Assembly (NCBI RefSeq): GCF_003182275.1
Contig: NZ_QGTR01000009.1
Location: forward strand, 1 to 64,000
Source of the DNA: Hoeflea marina
Lineage (GTDB): Bacteria > Pseudomonadota > Alphaproteobacteria > Rhizobiales > Rhizobiaceae
Reading direction: 5' to 3'
DNA length: 64,000 nt
How positions within the stretch are numbered: position 1 is the first letter of the stretch; each line of letters begins with the position of its first letter. Of the stretch, positions 27,522-34,865 are shown piece by piece. Position numbers and translations under genes: made by a program. The notes under the pieces are model-generated. The model did not search any database. It was not told where the DNA came from and saw only the letters and a list, made by a program, of their open reading frames with translations.

Positions 27522-28949
27522 CTATGCCGCGGCTTCCGCCACGGCATGACCAAGGCCTCCGCGGCTCCATGTCCAGCGCAGCATCAGCCCGATCGCCACC
27601 AGCACGGCCGCGATCTGCACCGCGAAAACCGCCTGATAGGCATGGGTTGTTTCCAGCCCCGCCAGCTTGCTCGACTGGAAGACCACTTCAAGGATTTCGA
27701 TTCCCGCTTCGGTGCCGAACATGATGATGAAGGCGGGCGCGAGTGCGATGATCCTGTTCTGCGCCGCCATGCCGGCGACGATGCCGATCACGGAGGCTGT
27801 CGCCATGCCGATGCCGATGCTCGAGAGCACCTTGGAGACGTAGAACAGGCTGACATTGATGTCCTGGTAGGGGTAAAAATAGATCGCGACCATCCCGGCG
27901 AGCAGGAGCGGCAGCGACAGCGCCAGCATGTTGATGCCCCAGTTCGGATTGCGCACCAGCACCGCGCCCGTGCCAAAGACCGCAAGGATCTGGCTGGCAG
28001 CGGCCAGCGTGGCACGGTTGTCGATCAGGTCCGATGAACACAGATGCCGTACCAGATAGGCGGTGTCGTAGAAGCCAGTTGTCGGTATTTCCAGAACAAA
28101 GAGCATGCCCAACAGAAACACCGCCAGTGGCGGGACGGCCGCCGCGCCGCGGGTGAGATGCTTTTGCCTTGAATAGAGTGCCACACAGATGAGGATGAAC
28201 AGGCCGAGAAATGCCAGGCTGATCGGGCTGGCGATGCCGACAAATGAATTGGATGCGGTCCACGCCTCGAAGGCCAAGATGGCAATCACCAGCGGCAGGA
28301 CGCGCTTCCATGCGGGCGCTGCTTCCGGCGGGGCGGATGACGCAATTGCGGTAGCCTCGGCCCTGCCGAAGACGAAGGGAATGAAGAGGAGAAAGACCAT
28401 CGGCATCGCCGCCAGGATGAGGAAGTAATTGCCGGTGCCGATATCGAAGGCGACATACTTGACCAGTTGTGGGGTCAGCAGGAAGGCGATCGGCTGGGCC
28501 GATATCCAGACAGTCGTCAGCCGGGCGCGCGTGGCCGGATCCTCCTCACCGTTGATGGCGAGCTGCGCCAGCGGGGCGAAGAAGGCGACCGAAAATCCGC
28601 TGAAGGCGAAGCTGGCGATGACGACGATCTCGCGCACATCGAGTGCCGGGTCGAGCAGCATGGTGATGCCGACCATGGCGTAGCAGATCGTGGTGATGAT
28701 GGCGAAGATCACCGCCACCTTCCTGGCATTGCGCACAGTCAGCACGAAGGGCGCCACAGCAAGCGCGATCACCGCGCCGCCGAGCAGGAGTTCGATGAGC
28801 ACGTCGGTTTTCTCGACCGAGATGTTGAGAAAACTCGCGAATTCACTTTGCGACACCGATACGGTGGTGGTGCTGATCGATCGCAACCCGTTCCCGAGAA
28901 GCACGAAGACCGCCAGGATCAGACCCTGGAGCGCTAATAACCGTTTCAT
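27522..28949 (-). CDS. Polytopic membrane transporter (MFS-like), end of the multicopper-oxidase operon
   Basis: A 475-residue hydrophobic protein with about 12-14 predicted spans, starting with an N-terminal span (LLALQGLILAVFVLLGNGL). A polar loop of about 25 residues near 200-220 (RAEATAIASSAPPEAAPAWK) separates two halves, as in MFS proteins. No strict MFS signature motif (GxLaDrxGrkr) is evident, so the family call is tentative. It starts 7 bp after the GMC large-subunit gene stop and is the last cistron of the operon. It may import the oxidised product or export a factor needed by the periplasmic enzymes; both are inference. Confidence 0.65.
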   Translation of the reverse strand: MKRLLALQGLILAVFVLLGNGLRSISTTTVSVSQSEFASFLNISVEKTDVLIELLLGGAVIALAVAPFVLTVRNARKVAVIFAIITTICYAMVGITMLLDPALDVREIVVIASFAFSGFSVAFFAPLAQLAINGEEDPATRARLTTVWISAQPIAFLLTPQLVKYVAFDIGTGNYFLILAAMPMVFLLFIPFVFGRAEATAIASSAPPEAAPAWKRVLPLVIAILAFEAWTASNSFVGIASPISLAFLGLFILICVALYSRQKHLTRGAAAVPPLAVFLLGMLFVLEIPTTGFYDTAYLVRHLCSSDLIDNRATLAAASQILAVFGTGAVLVRNPNWGINMLALSLPLLLAGMVAIYFYPYQDINVSLFYVSKVLSSIGIGMATASVIGIVAGMAAQNRIIALAPAFIIMFGTEAGIEILEVVFQSSKLAGLETTHAYQAVFAVQIAAVLVAIGLMLRWTWSRGGLGHAVAEAAA

Positions 28950-28956
28950 GCTGGTC

Positions 28957-30561
28957 TCATTTCCCGAGGTTGTTGATCATGCGGCCGGCGGCGCGGATGG
29001 CGAGTGCCGCGATCGTCAGCGACGGTGCATTGACCGGGGCGGTGACGTGGGCGCTGGATCCGAGAATGTAGAGATTGCGGTGGTCGTGGGCGACGAGATC
29101 GGTGTCGACGACCGATGTCTTGGGATCCGTTCCCATCCGCGCCGTGCCGCCGATGATGGCGTTGGAGAGATAGGGATCGTTGCTTTCGACGTCGCTTGCG
29201 GCCATCGCCGAGAAGATCTGGCGATTGACCTCCATCGCCTTGGCAAGCCCGTTCCTTGTGTAGTCGTCCATCCGGAAGGTCACCTTCGGCTTGGGCACGC
29301 CCGAACTGTCGGCGACGTCGGCCAGTTCGATCCGGTTGTTCCAGTCCGGCAGCACCTCGGCCGAGGAATTGAGCCGGAGATGGCGGGCAACCTGATGGTT
29401 GACCTGGCGCGCCAGTTCCGCTCCGGTCATGCCCTTGGCGATCAGCTTCCTGGCAAGCCCCGTGGCGTCGGAATTGCCTGACCAGCCGCTGTTCATGAAC
29501 GATGTTCCGGCCGCCGCATATTCGCTGCGGAATTCGCCGTCGCGGAGTTCGAGAAGTCCGCCCGTCTGCTGCGGGCCGCGATAGGGATAGACCGGCTCGG
29601 GCATCATCGCCCAGACGTCCTGATTGGCCTGGGTCAGCAGGTACCGGCCGACCGCGCCCGATGAATTGGCAACGCCGTTCTGGGCGCCGTCCTGCTTCGA
29701 GTTCAGAAGCAGTCTCGGATTCTCGATCGCATGGCAGCACAGCGCAAAGACATCGCCTTCGACCCAGAAGGTCTCGCCATCGGGACGCCGAACCTTGACG
29801 CGGCTGACATTGCCGTCCGCTGCAAGTTCGATGAAGGTGACGAGCGAATCGGTGATGAAGCGCGCTCCCGCGGCCTCGGCCTTCTCCGCGTGCACCGACG
29901 CATCATATTTGGCGCCGATCGGGCAGATCGGCACGCAGGTGTTGTTGCCACAGCAGGCGGGACGGCTGTCGAATACTTCTGAATTGCGCGCATGCGAAAA
30001 CCGGCCGGCATGCAGGCCCAACTTGTCGAGCGCCTTGATCACCTGGTGATCCATGTAGCTGTGGGGGATCGGCGGCATCTGGTAGGGCGTCTCGCCGCGC
30101 GGCGCGCCCCAGTCGAAAGCAGGATCGCCGGCCACGCCCCAGCGCTTCTCGGCTTCCTCGTAGAAACCGACGAGCGACTGGTAGTCAATCGGCCAGTCCT
30201 CGGCCACGCCGTAGTCGGATTTCATGCGGAAGTCGGCCGGGCGCAGGCGGTCGGCAAAGCCGGTCCAGTGCCAGCTGGTGCCGCCATAGAGCCGCAGATA
30301 GGCGCCGATGAATTTGTCGGCGCCGCCCTGGACGTAGAAATCGTCATACTTGCCGTCTTCCGGATGCGGCGCGGAGGCGACACTGGGATAAGGCGATTGC
30401 GGCCCCTTGACCGGATTGTCGTAGAAAGTTCGCACATTGCTGGCGCGATCGCGGCGCGGACCGGCCTCGAGCACCAGCACATCGACGCCCTTCAGTGCCA
30501 ATGTATAGGCCAGATGGGCGCCGGCCATGCCGGAGCCGATGACGACGACGGAAGCGCGCAT
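28957..30561 (-). CDS. GMC-family FAD dehydrogenase large subunit with [3Fe-4S] cysteine motif
   Basis: A 534-residue flavoprotein. It starts with the ADP-binding fold VVVIGSGMAGAHLAY and ends with the GMC C-terminal domain (GGTARMGTDP, then LYILGSSAHVTAPVNAPSLT). Near residue 200 the run CCGNNTCVPIC gives C-x5-C-x3-C, the spacing that binds the [3Fe-4S] cluster in bacterial FAD glucose/fructose/sorbitol dehydrogenase complexes. The ATG at 30561 shares one base with the small-subunit stop; a longer frame upstream is rejected. It has no signal peptide and would be exported together with the Tat-signal small subunit. It likely oxidises a sugar or alcohol and passes electrons to cytochrome c. 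The substrate is unknown. Confidence 0.85.
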   Translation of the reverse strand: MRASVVVIGSGMAGAHLAYTLALKGVDVLVLEAGPRRDRASNVRTFYDNPVKGPQSPYPSVASAPHPEDGKYDDFYVQGGADKFIGAYLRLYGGTSWHWTGFADRLRPADFRMKSDYGVAEDWPIDYQSLVGFYEEAEKRWGVAGDPAFDWGAPRGETPYQMPPIPHSYMDHQVIKALDKLGLHAGRFSHARNSEVFDSRPACCGNNTCVPICPIGAKYDASVHAEKAEAAGARFITDSLVTFIELAADGNVSRVKVRRPDGETFWVEGDVFALCCHAIENPRLLLNSKQDGAQNGVANSSGAVGRYLLTQANQDVWAMMPEPVYPYRGPQQTGGLLELRDGEFRSEYAAAGTSFMNSGWSGNSDATGLARKLIAKGMTGAELARQVNHQVARHLRLNSSAEVLPDWNNRIELADVADSSGVPKPKVTFRMDDYTRNGLAKAMEVNRQIFSAMAASDVESNDPYLSNAIIGGTARMGTDPKTSVVDTDLVAHDHRNLYILGSSAHVTAPVNAPSLTIAALAIRAAGRMINNLGK

Positions 30562-31013
30562 CACATGGCTCCCGGCTGGGGAGCGTTTTCCCAATGGCCG
30601 AAGCCCGGGCCGCCGCAGGCCCCGGGCGCCGTTGCAAAGGTCACCGCCTGCCAGGACAGGCACCAGGGATAGTATTTCGCGCTGACAACGCCGTCGCGCG
30701 TCACTTCGCCGGTGTAGAGAAACAGCGCCACAAAGGCAGCCTGCGCCTTCAGTGCCGGATTGGCCTGGTCCAACCTGTCTCCGAGCGCGCCGCTGCCGAA
30801 TGCGCGGACAAATTCGACCTTGGCGGCCTGCCCGTAGGCCAGGTCGAACTCGTACTCTGCTGCCTCTATCAGGTAGGGGGACACTGAGGAAACGCCACCG
30901 ATCTGGCGGGCGATCTCGGCGAAGGCTTCATCCTGTCCGCCGAGCACCCGCGCCCGTGCAGCCCCCGGCAGCAGCGGCATCGCCGCCATGAAGATGCGGC
31001 GGCTGATGTTCAT
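30561..31013 (-). CDS. Tat-exported small subunit of FAD-dependent dehydrogenase (gluconate 2-dehydrogenase subunit 3 / SLDH-like)
   Basis: A 150-residue protein beginning with a twin-arginine motif (MNISRRIFMAAMPLL) and a short hydrophobic core. Length, the YPWCLSWQAVTFATAPGACG C-terminal region and the position immediately before the GMC large subunit match the hitchhiker small subunits of fructose, sorbitol and glucose dehydrogenase complexes, which carry the flavoprotein across the membrane and aid its folding. Overlaps: 4 bp with the C83 peptidase gene upstream and 1 bp with the large-subunit gene downstream. Confidence 0.75.
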   Translation of the reverse strand: MNISRRIFMAAMPLLPGAARARVLGGQDEAFAEIARQIGGVSSVSPYLIEAAEYEFDLAYGQAAKVEFVRAFGSGALGDRLDQANPALKAQAAFVALFLYTGEVTRDGVVSAKYYPWCLSWQAVTFATAPGACGGPGFGHWENAPQPGAM

Positions 31014-31705
31014 CGCGTCACCACCACAAGGCCGCGCAGCTTGTTGGAACCGGTGTCCGTGGTCGCCATCGCCTTGTAGAGATCGGCAATGGTCATCCAG
31101 ACGGGCGGATATTTGTATTTGGCGACATCGAGCACCAGCACCCGGTCGGTGTCCGCATCGTAGGCGGCGACCGGCGAGATATGGCCGTCACCCTTCTGGC
31201 CGATCGGCTTGCGCGAATAATTGATCACCAGCCGCTTCGCAGGATCGGCGAGTACCTTCTTCACCGTATCGCGAAGACCTGCTTCGTCGAATTCATCGGC
31301 ATGCCTGAACTCGGCGGAGACGCCGAGATTGGTGAAGAATTGGGCAAGCTGGCTCAGCACCAGGCCTTCATGCTCGACCATCGGATAGGACTTCACCTTC
31401 TCATTTTCCGCGCTGAAGATGTTCTCCTGGTTGAAGAACGGCCAGGGATAGAGCCGCTGCGCCACCGGGCGGTCGCCGCCGAGGCTGTTCATAACAGCTG
31501 CAATGGTTGCGGGTCCGCAAAACGTGAGGATGTGCTCGCTGTCGAGATAGCTGGCCAGCGAGAAATAGGGCGCGTCGAGCTCTGCGCCCTTGAACAGTTC
31601 CATGCCCCCGGCGTCGGGCAAATAGATCAGCTCGTCGGCGAAGGCGGCCACGGGTGCCAGGGCCAGCAGGCCAAAGCACACCGAATTCTTGAGAAATCGC
31701 TTCAT
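31010..31705 (-). CDS. Secreted phytochelatin-synthase-like cysteine peptidase (C83)
   Basis: A 231-residue protein with a Sec signal peptide (MKRFLKNSVCFGLLALAPVA, cleavage near AFA). The phytochelatin-synthase catalytic core is visible: C63 in LTFCGPATIA, H175 in GDGHISPVAAYD and D193 in VLVLDVAKYKYPPVW, spaced like the plant C-H-D triad. It lacks the C-terminal metal-sensing domain, as in prokaryotic PCS-like proteins, which mainly cleave glutathione or gamma-glutamyl peptides. An exported PCS-like protein inside an oxidase/dehydrogenase operon is unexpected; it may process thiols or help load copper, but this is inference. ATG overlaps the cytochrome gene stop by 4 bp. Confidence 0.88.
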   Translation of the reverse strand: MKRFLKNSVCFGLLALAPVAAFADELIYLPDAGGMELFKGAELDAPYFSLASYLDSEHILTFCGPATIAAVMNSLGGDRPVAQRLYPWPFFNQENIFSAENEKVKSYPMVEHEGLVLSQLAQFFTNLGVSAEFRHADEFDEAGLRDTVKKVLADPAKRLVINYSRKPIGQKGDGHISPVAAYDADTDRVLVLDVAKYKYPPVWMTIADLYKAMATTDTGSNKLRGLVVVTR

Positions 31706-32031
31706 TTCTGATCTCCAAACCAGGCCGACAGTGCGGCTATGTCATCATCGCTCAGATCCTTGGCGATCTCTTGCATGACGATGGCACGCCCGCCGCCGCG
31801 CAGGCCGCTGCGATAGGCGTTGAGGGTGTCCTGCAGATATTCCGGCTGCTGACCGGCGATGATGGGCACGGCAGACAGGCTCGGATTGCCGTCGGCGCCG
31901 TGACACGAAAAGCATTGCGACGCCCGGTCGGGCGGCGAGGCTGGGCCGTCCGCTCGTGCCGGCAGGGCGGAGCCTGCAATGAGAAACGTCAGCACCAGCC
32001 GGCGGACGGCGGTGGCGGAAATCCGATGCAT
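31702..32031 (-). CDS. Periplasmic class I c-type cytochrome
   Basis: A 109-residue mono-haem cytochrome. The ATG at 32031 has GAGG 7 nt upstream and lies 2 bp after the multicopper oxidase stop, so I prefer it to a TTG two codons earlier. Signal peptide to about ARA (residues 26-27), haem site C40-F-S-C43-H44 and probable axial M86 (RAIVMQEIA) fit the cytochrome c553 type. It is the natural electron carrier between the GMC flavoprotein and either the multicopper oxidase or the respiratory chain. Confidence 0.88.
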   Translation of the reverse strand: MHRISATAVRRLVLTFLIAGSALPARADGPASPPDRASQCFSCHGADGNPSLSAVPIIAGQQPEYLQDTLNAYRSGLRGGGRAIVMQEIAKDLSDDDIAALSAWFGDQK

Positions 32032-32033
32032 GC

Positions 32034-33575
32034 TCAATCCTCGATGTTCACATTGATCATCATGCCGGTGTCTTCATGCGGCAGGATGTGACAGTGCATG
32101 ACGTAGCGACCGGAAAAATCGGTAAACCGTGTGCGAAACCTGACCGTGCCCGCGGCAGGCACGGGAACAGTGTCCAGCCAGGGCTTGCGCGGATCGGGCA
32201 CGCCGTTGACATCCATCAGCTGGAACGGATTGACGTGGATATGCAGCGGATGCGGGAAGGGCGTGGTGTTGACCAGCGTCCACTCTTCCACGGCTCCGAC
32301 CTTCGAGACCACGTCGTCGCGGCGCGGATCGAAGGGCTTGCCGTTGATGGTGAATTCGGTGTCGTGGAAGAACCCCTTGACCTCGGACACACCAAGAATG
32401 AACTGCCGGCGTCCGGTTATCTCCTCATCGGTGATGTCGGTCAGGATGCTGTTCTTCGGCAACGGCCCGGTCGGCAGGTCGCGCCCGAACGGCACGTCGG
32501 CTGCAACCCGGCTGTCATCGGCGGCCAAAACAATGACTTCGGCCAGAAGAATATCGGGAAGCGGCTGCTTGCCCTGGCTGAAGGCCGGGCGATGCAATTC
32601 GTAGGTGCCGACTTTCGGCGCCTTGACCAGCAGATTGACGCGGTTGCCCGGCGCCAGTTCGACCTTATCGACCTGGGCCGCCTCGGGCAGCGGATTGCCG
32701 TCGCGGCCGACTTCGTGCAGTTCCAGGCCCTCCGCGGTCAGCGGCAGGAATTGCGCGTCGCCGGCGTGCAGCACCCGCCAGTGCTGGATCTCGCCCTCGC
32801 GCATGTAGATGCGCGGGCGGTAATTGCCGTTGATGAGGAAGTTGCGTTCTGCATCCAATGCCCAGATCGGCTCTTCGCTGGTCAGCAGCTTTTCGAGACC
32901 GGGAACAGGGGCCTGCACGACCATGACGCGTTCGACCATGGCTGCGATTTCCGGCACGCTGTCGAGTGCGCCGCCAATGATCGCCATGCCTGCCGCACCC
33001 GAGGCTACCTGGGCCGCCACCGATCCGTGCCGATGCGGGTGGTACCAGTAATTGCCTGCGGGATGATCCTGTGGGATCTTGACCACGTAATTGAAATGCT
33101 GGCCGGGATCGATGTTCAGATAGACATTGTCGCTGTTGCCGCGCGGGCTGACATGAAAGCCGTGATAATGGACATTGGTGGTGTTGAAGCGGTTGGGGGT
33201 GTTCGTGACCACCTGGTCTGTGTCCGGGTTTGGGGGCATCCGGTTCTCGAAGGCGACTTCGAGTGTGTCGCCGGGGGACAGGCGCAAGGTCGGGCCGGGC
33301 AACTGGCCGTTGAAGATGCGCAGCTTCGCCGGCCCCGAAGGCAGTTCCACCTCCGTCACCGCCATGTGGAGTTTTGCTCTCAGGCGGCCGGAAACGCTGC
33401 GCAGTTCGGCGGGATTGGCGAGATCGTCATCCAGGCCAAGCGGCGAGACCGCCGGCGTGACTTCGCTGGTGGCGGCGAATGCCGTGCGTGGAGAGGACAG
33501 GGAAAGCCCACCGCCGCCAAGGAGGGCAACCGTCGCGGACCGTTGCAGGAAAATTCGTCGTGAAAGAGCGTGCAT
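32034..33575 (-). CDS. Tat-exported multicopper oxidase
   Basis: A 513-residue three-domain copper oxidase, first gene of the operon. The N-terminus has a Tat motif (SRRIFLQRSATVALLGGGG). Copper ligands are all visible: HYHGFH (about 130), WYHPHRHG (about 172), HPLHIH (about 450) and HCHILPHEDTGMM near the end, which supplies type 1, 2 and 3 sites with a Met axial ligand. There is no Met-rich insert of the CueO type. Family members oxidise phenols, metals or reduced cytochromes and reduce O2 to water. The gene order suggests it may accept electrons from the adjacent cytochrome; a copper-detoxifying or laccase role is the alternative. Confidence 0.92.
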   Translation of the reverse strand: MHALSRRIFLQRSATVALLGGGGLSLSSPRTAFAATSEVTPAVSPLGLDDDLANPAELRSVSGRLRAKLHMAVTEVELPSGPAKLRIFNGQLPGPTLRLSPGDTLEVAFENRMPPNPDTDQVVTNTPNRFNTTNVHYHGFHVSPRGNSDNVYLNIDPGQHFNYVVKIPQDHPAGNYWYHPHRHGSVAAQVASGAAGMAIIGGALDSVPEIAAMVERVMVVQAPVPGLEKLLTSEEPIWALDAERNFLINGNYRPRIYMREGEIQHWRVLHAGDAQFLPLTAEGLELHEVGRDGNPLPEAAQVDKVELAPGNRVNLLVKAPKVGTYELHRPAFSQGKQPLPDILLAEVIVLAADDSRVAADVPFGRDLPTGPLPKNSILTDITDEEITGRRQFILGVSEVKGFFHDTEFTINGKPFDPRRDDVVSKVGAVEEWTLVNTTPFPHPLHIHVNPFQLMDVNGVPDPRKPWLDTVPVPAAGTVRFRTRFTDFSGRYVMHCHILPHEDTGMMINVNIED

Positions 33576-33596
33576 GATGCCTCCATTACAACCCTA

Positions 33597-33661
33597 CAAG
33601 AGCATCGCGAATCATTAAAGCATTGTTAATTTTTCATATTTCAATGACTGTTGAACACAGT
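33597..33661 (-). promoter_or_regulatory. Putative promoter and operator of the multicopper-oxidase operon
   Basis: The 135 bp before the oxidase gene are AT-rich. On the minus strand TTGAAA and a TTTAAT hexamer lie about 19 nt apart and could be -35/-10 elements. Just upstream is an inverted repeat ACTGT-N5-ACAGT (33647-33661). No known regulator binding consensus is claimed. Confidence 0.4.
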
Positions 33662-33710
33662 TTCCACCTGCATGCGCGGACGCAATCCACACCCGCCCCG
33701 CCCAGCGGCA

Positions 33711-34865
33711 TCAGCCCAATCTCAGGGTCATGAGCAGATTGGAGAGCAGCGCGGTGCGCGGCGCCAGGCTTGAGACGAGGACATGCTCTTTGAAAGTATG
33801 CGCGCCGGCGCCGTCCGCGCCGAGGCCATCGAGCGTCGGCACGCCGAGCGCGGCGGTGAAATTGCCGTCCGAGCCGCCGCCGGTGGCGACCCCCTTGAGT
33901 TCCATGTCGAGATCGGAGGCAAGCTGTCGCGCGTGCTCGAAGAGCTGCCGGCCGGCCTCGGATGGCGGGAAGGGCGGCCGGTTGAGACCACCGGAGATCT
34001 CCAGTCGGATGTCCGGGTCGCCGGAGCCCAGCGCCTCGATCCGCCCGAGAATGTCGTCGGCTGCGGCTGCGTCGGGAAGCCGGACATCGACCAGCATGCG
34101 GCATTCGGCCGGGATCACGTTGCGCCCGGTGCCGCCCTGAATGGTGCCGACCGTCACTGTGACGCCGCGGTCGGGATCGTTCATATCCTCGAGCGCCAGC
34201 ACCAGCCGGGCAGCCTCGCGGATGGCGCTGCGCCCGTCCCCGGGGCGCATGCCGGCATGGGACGCACGGCCATGGACTGCAATGTCGTACATCGCCACAC
34301 CCTTGCGGGCGGTGACGATGCTGCCGCCGTCGCGGGCGGGCTCCATCACGAGCGCGAAGCCGGCGCTGCGGGCAAGTGCGTCGATCACCGGGCGCGAGCT
34401 TTTGCTGCCCATCTCCTCGTCGGGGACGAAGAGGATCTCCACGGGCAGCATGCCTGCCGGTTCGCGCGCCTGGGCCAGTCCGAGCGCGGTGAGCGCCATC
34501 AGCGCCCCGGATTTCATGTCGTAGACGCCCGGCCCGTACAGCCGGTCGGCTTCGCGACGGAGCGGCAGCTCCGCACTGAGCGTGCCGGCGGCGTGCACGG
34601 TGTCGAGATGGGCGAGGACGAGGATGCCCTTCCTCTCCGGCGTCGACCGGGCCCCGCCGCGCACGATGAGCGTGTCGCCGAAGCCCATCGTGCCGGCGAT
34701 GCGCTCGCTTGCAAGCCCCAGGCCTGCGGCGGCGACCTGGACATGAGCGACCATGCGGTTGACCGCGGCGGCGTCCGGCGTGGGACTCTCGATACCGACC
34801 CAGACCTTCAGATCGGCAATGAGCGCGGATTCGTCGATGTCCGCAGCCGTCAGCAGGCCGGTCAA
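33711..34865 (-). CDS. M20 family metallo-carboxypeptidase / amidohydrolase
   Basis: A 384-residue enzyme, last gene of the long operon. No ATG fits near the upstream gene end; TTG at 34865 overlaps the acylase stop (TTGA) and begins the recognisable fold (MTGLLTAADIDESALIADLK), so I choose it. Metal-site residues: H86-x-D88 (LVLAHLDTVH), D116 (GPGVYDMKSG) and E150/E151 (FVPDEEMGS), with a late His in GAHTFKEH. The pattern fits the carboxypeptidase G2/glutamate carboxypeptidase branch. It probably cleaves an amide or peptide product released by the upstream acylase. Confidence 0.85.
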   Translation of the reverse strand: MTGLLTAADIDESALIADLKVWVGIESPTPDAAAVNRMVAHVQVAAAGLGLASERIAGTMGFGDTLIVRGGARSTPERKGILVLAHLDTVHAAGTLSAELPLRREADRLYGPGVYDMKSGALMALTALGLAQAREPAGMLPVEILFVPDEEMGSKSSRPVIDALARSAGFALVMEPARDGGSIVTARKGVAMYDIAVHGRASHAGMRPGDGRSAIREAARLVLALEDMNDPDRGVTVTVGTIQGGTGRNVIPAECRMLVDVRLPDAAAADDILGRIEALGSGDPDIRLEISGGLNRPPFPPSEAGRQLFEHARQLASDLDMELKGVATGGGSDGNFTAALGVPTLDGLGADGAGAHTFKEHVLVSSLAPRTALLSNLLMTLRLG

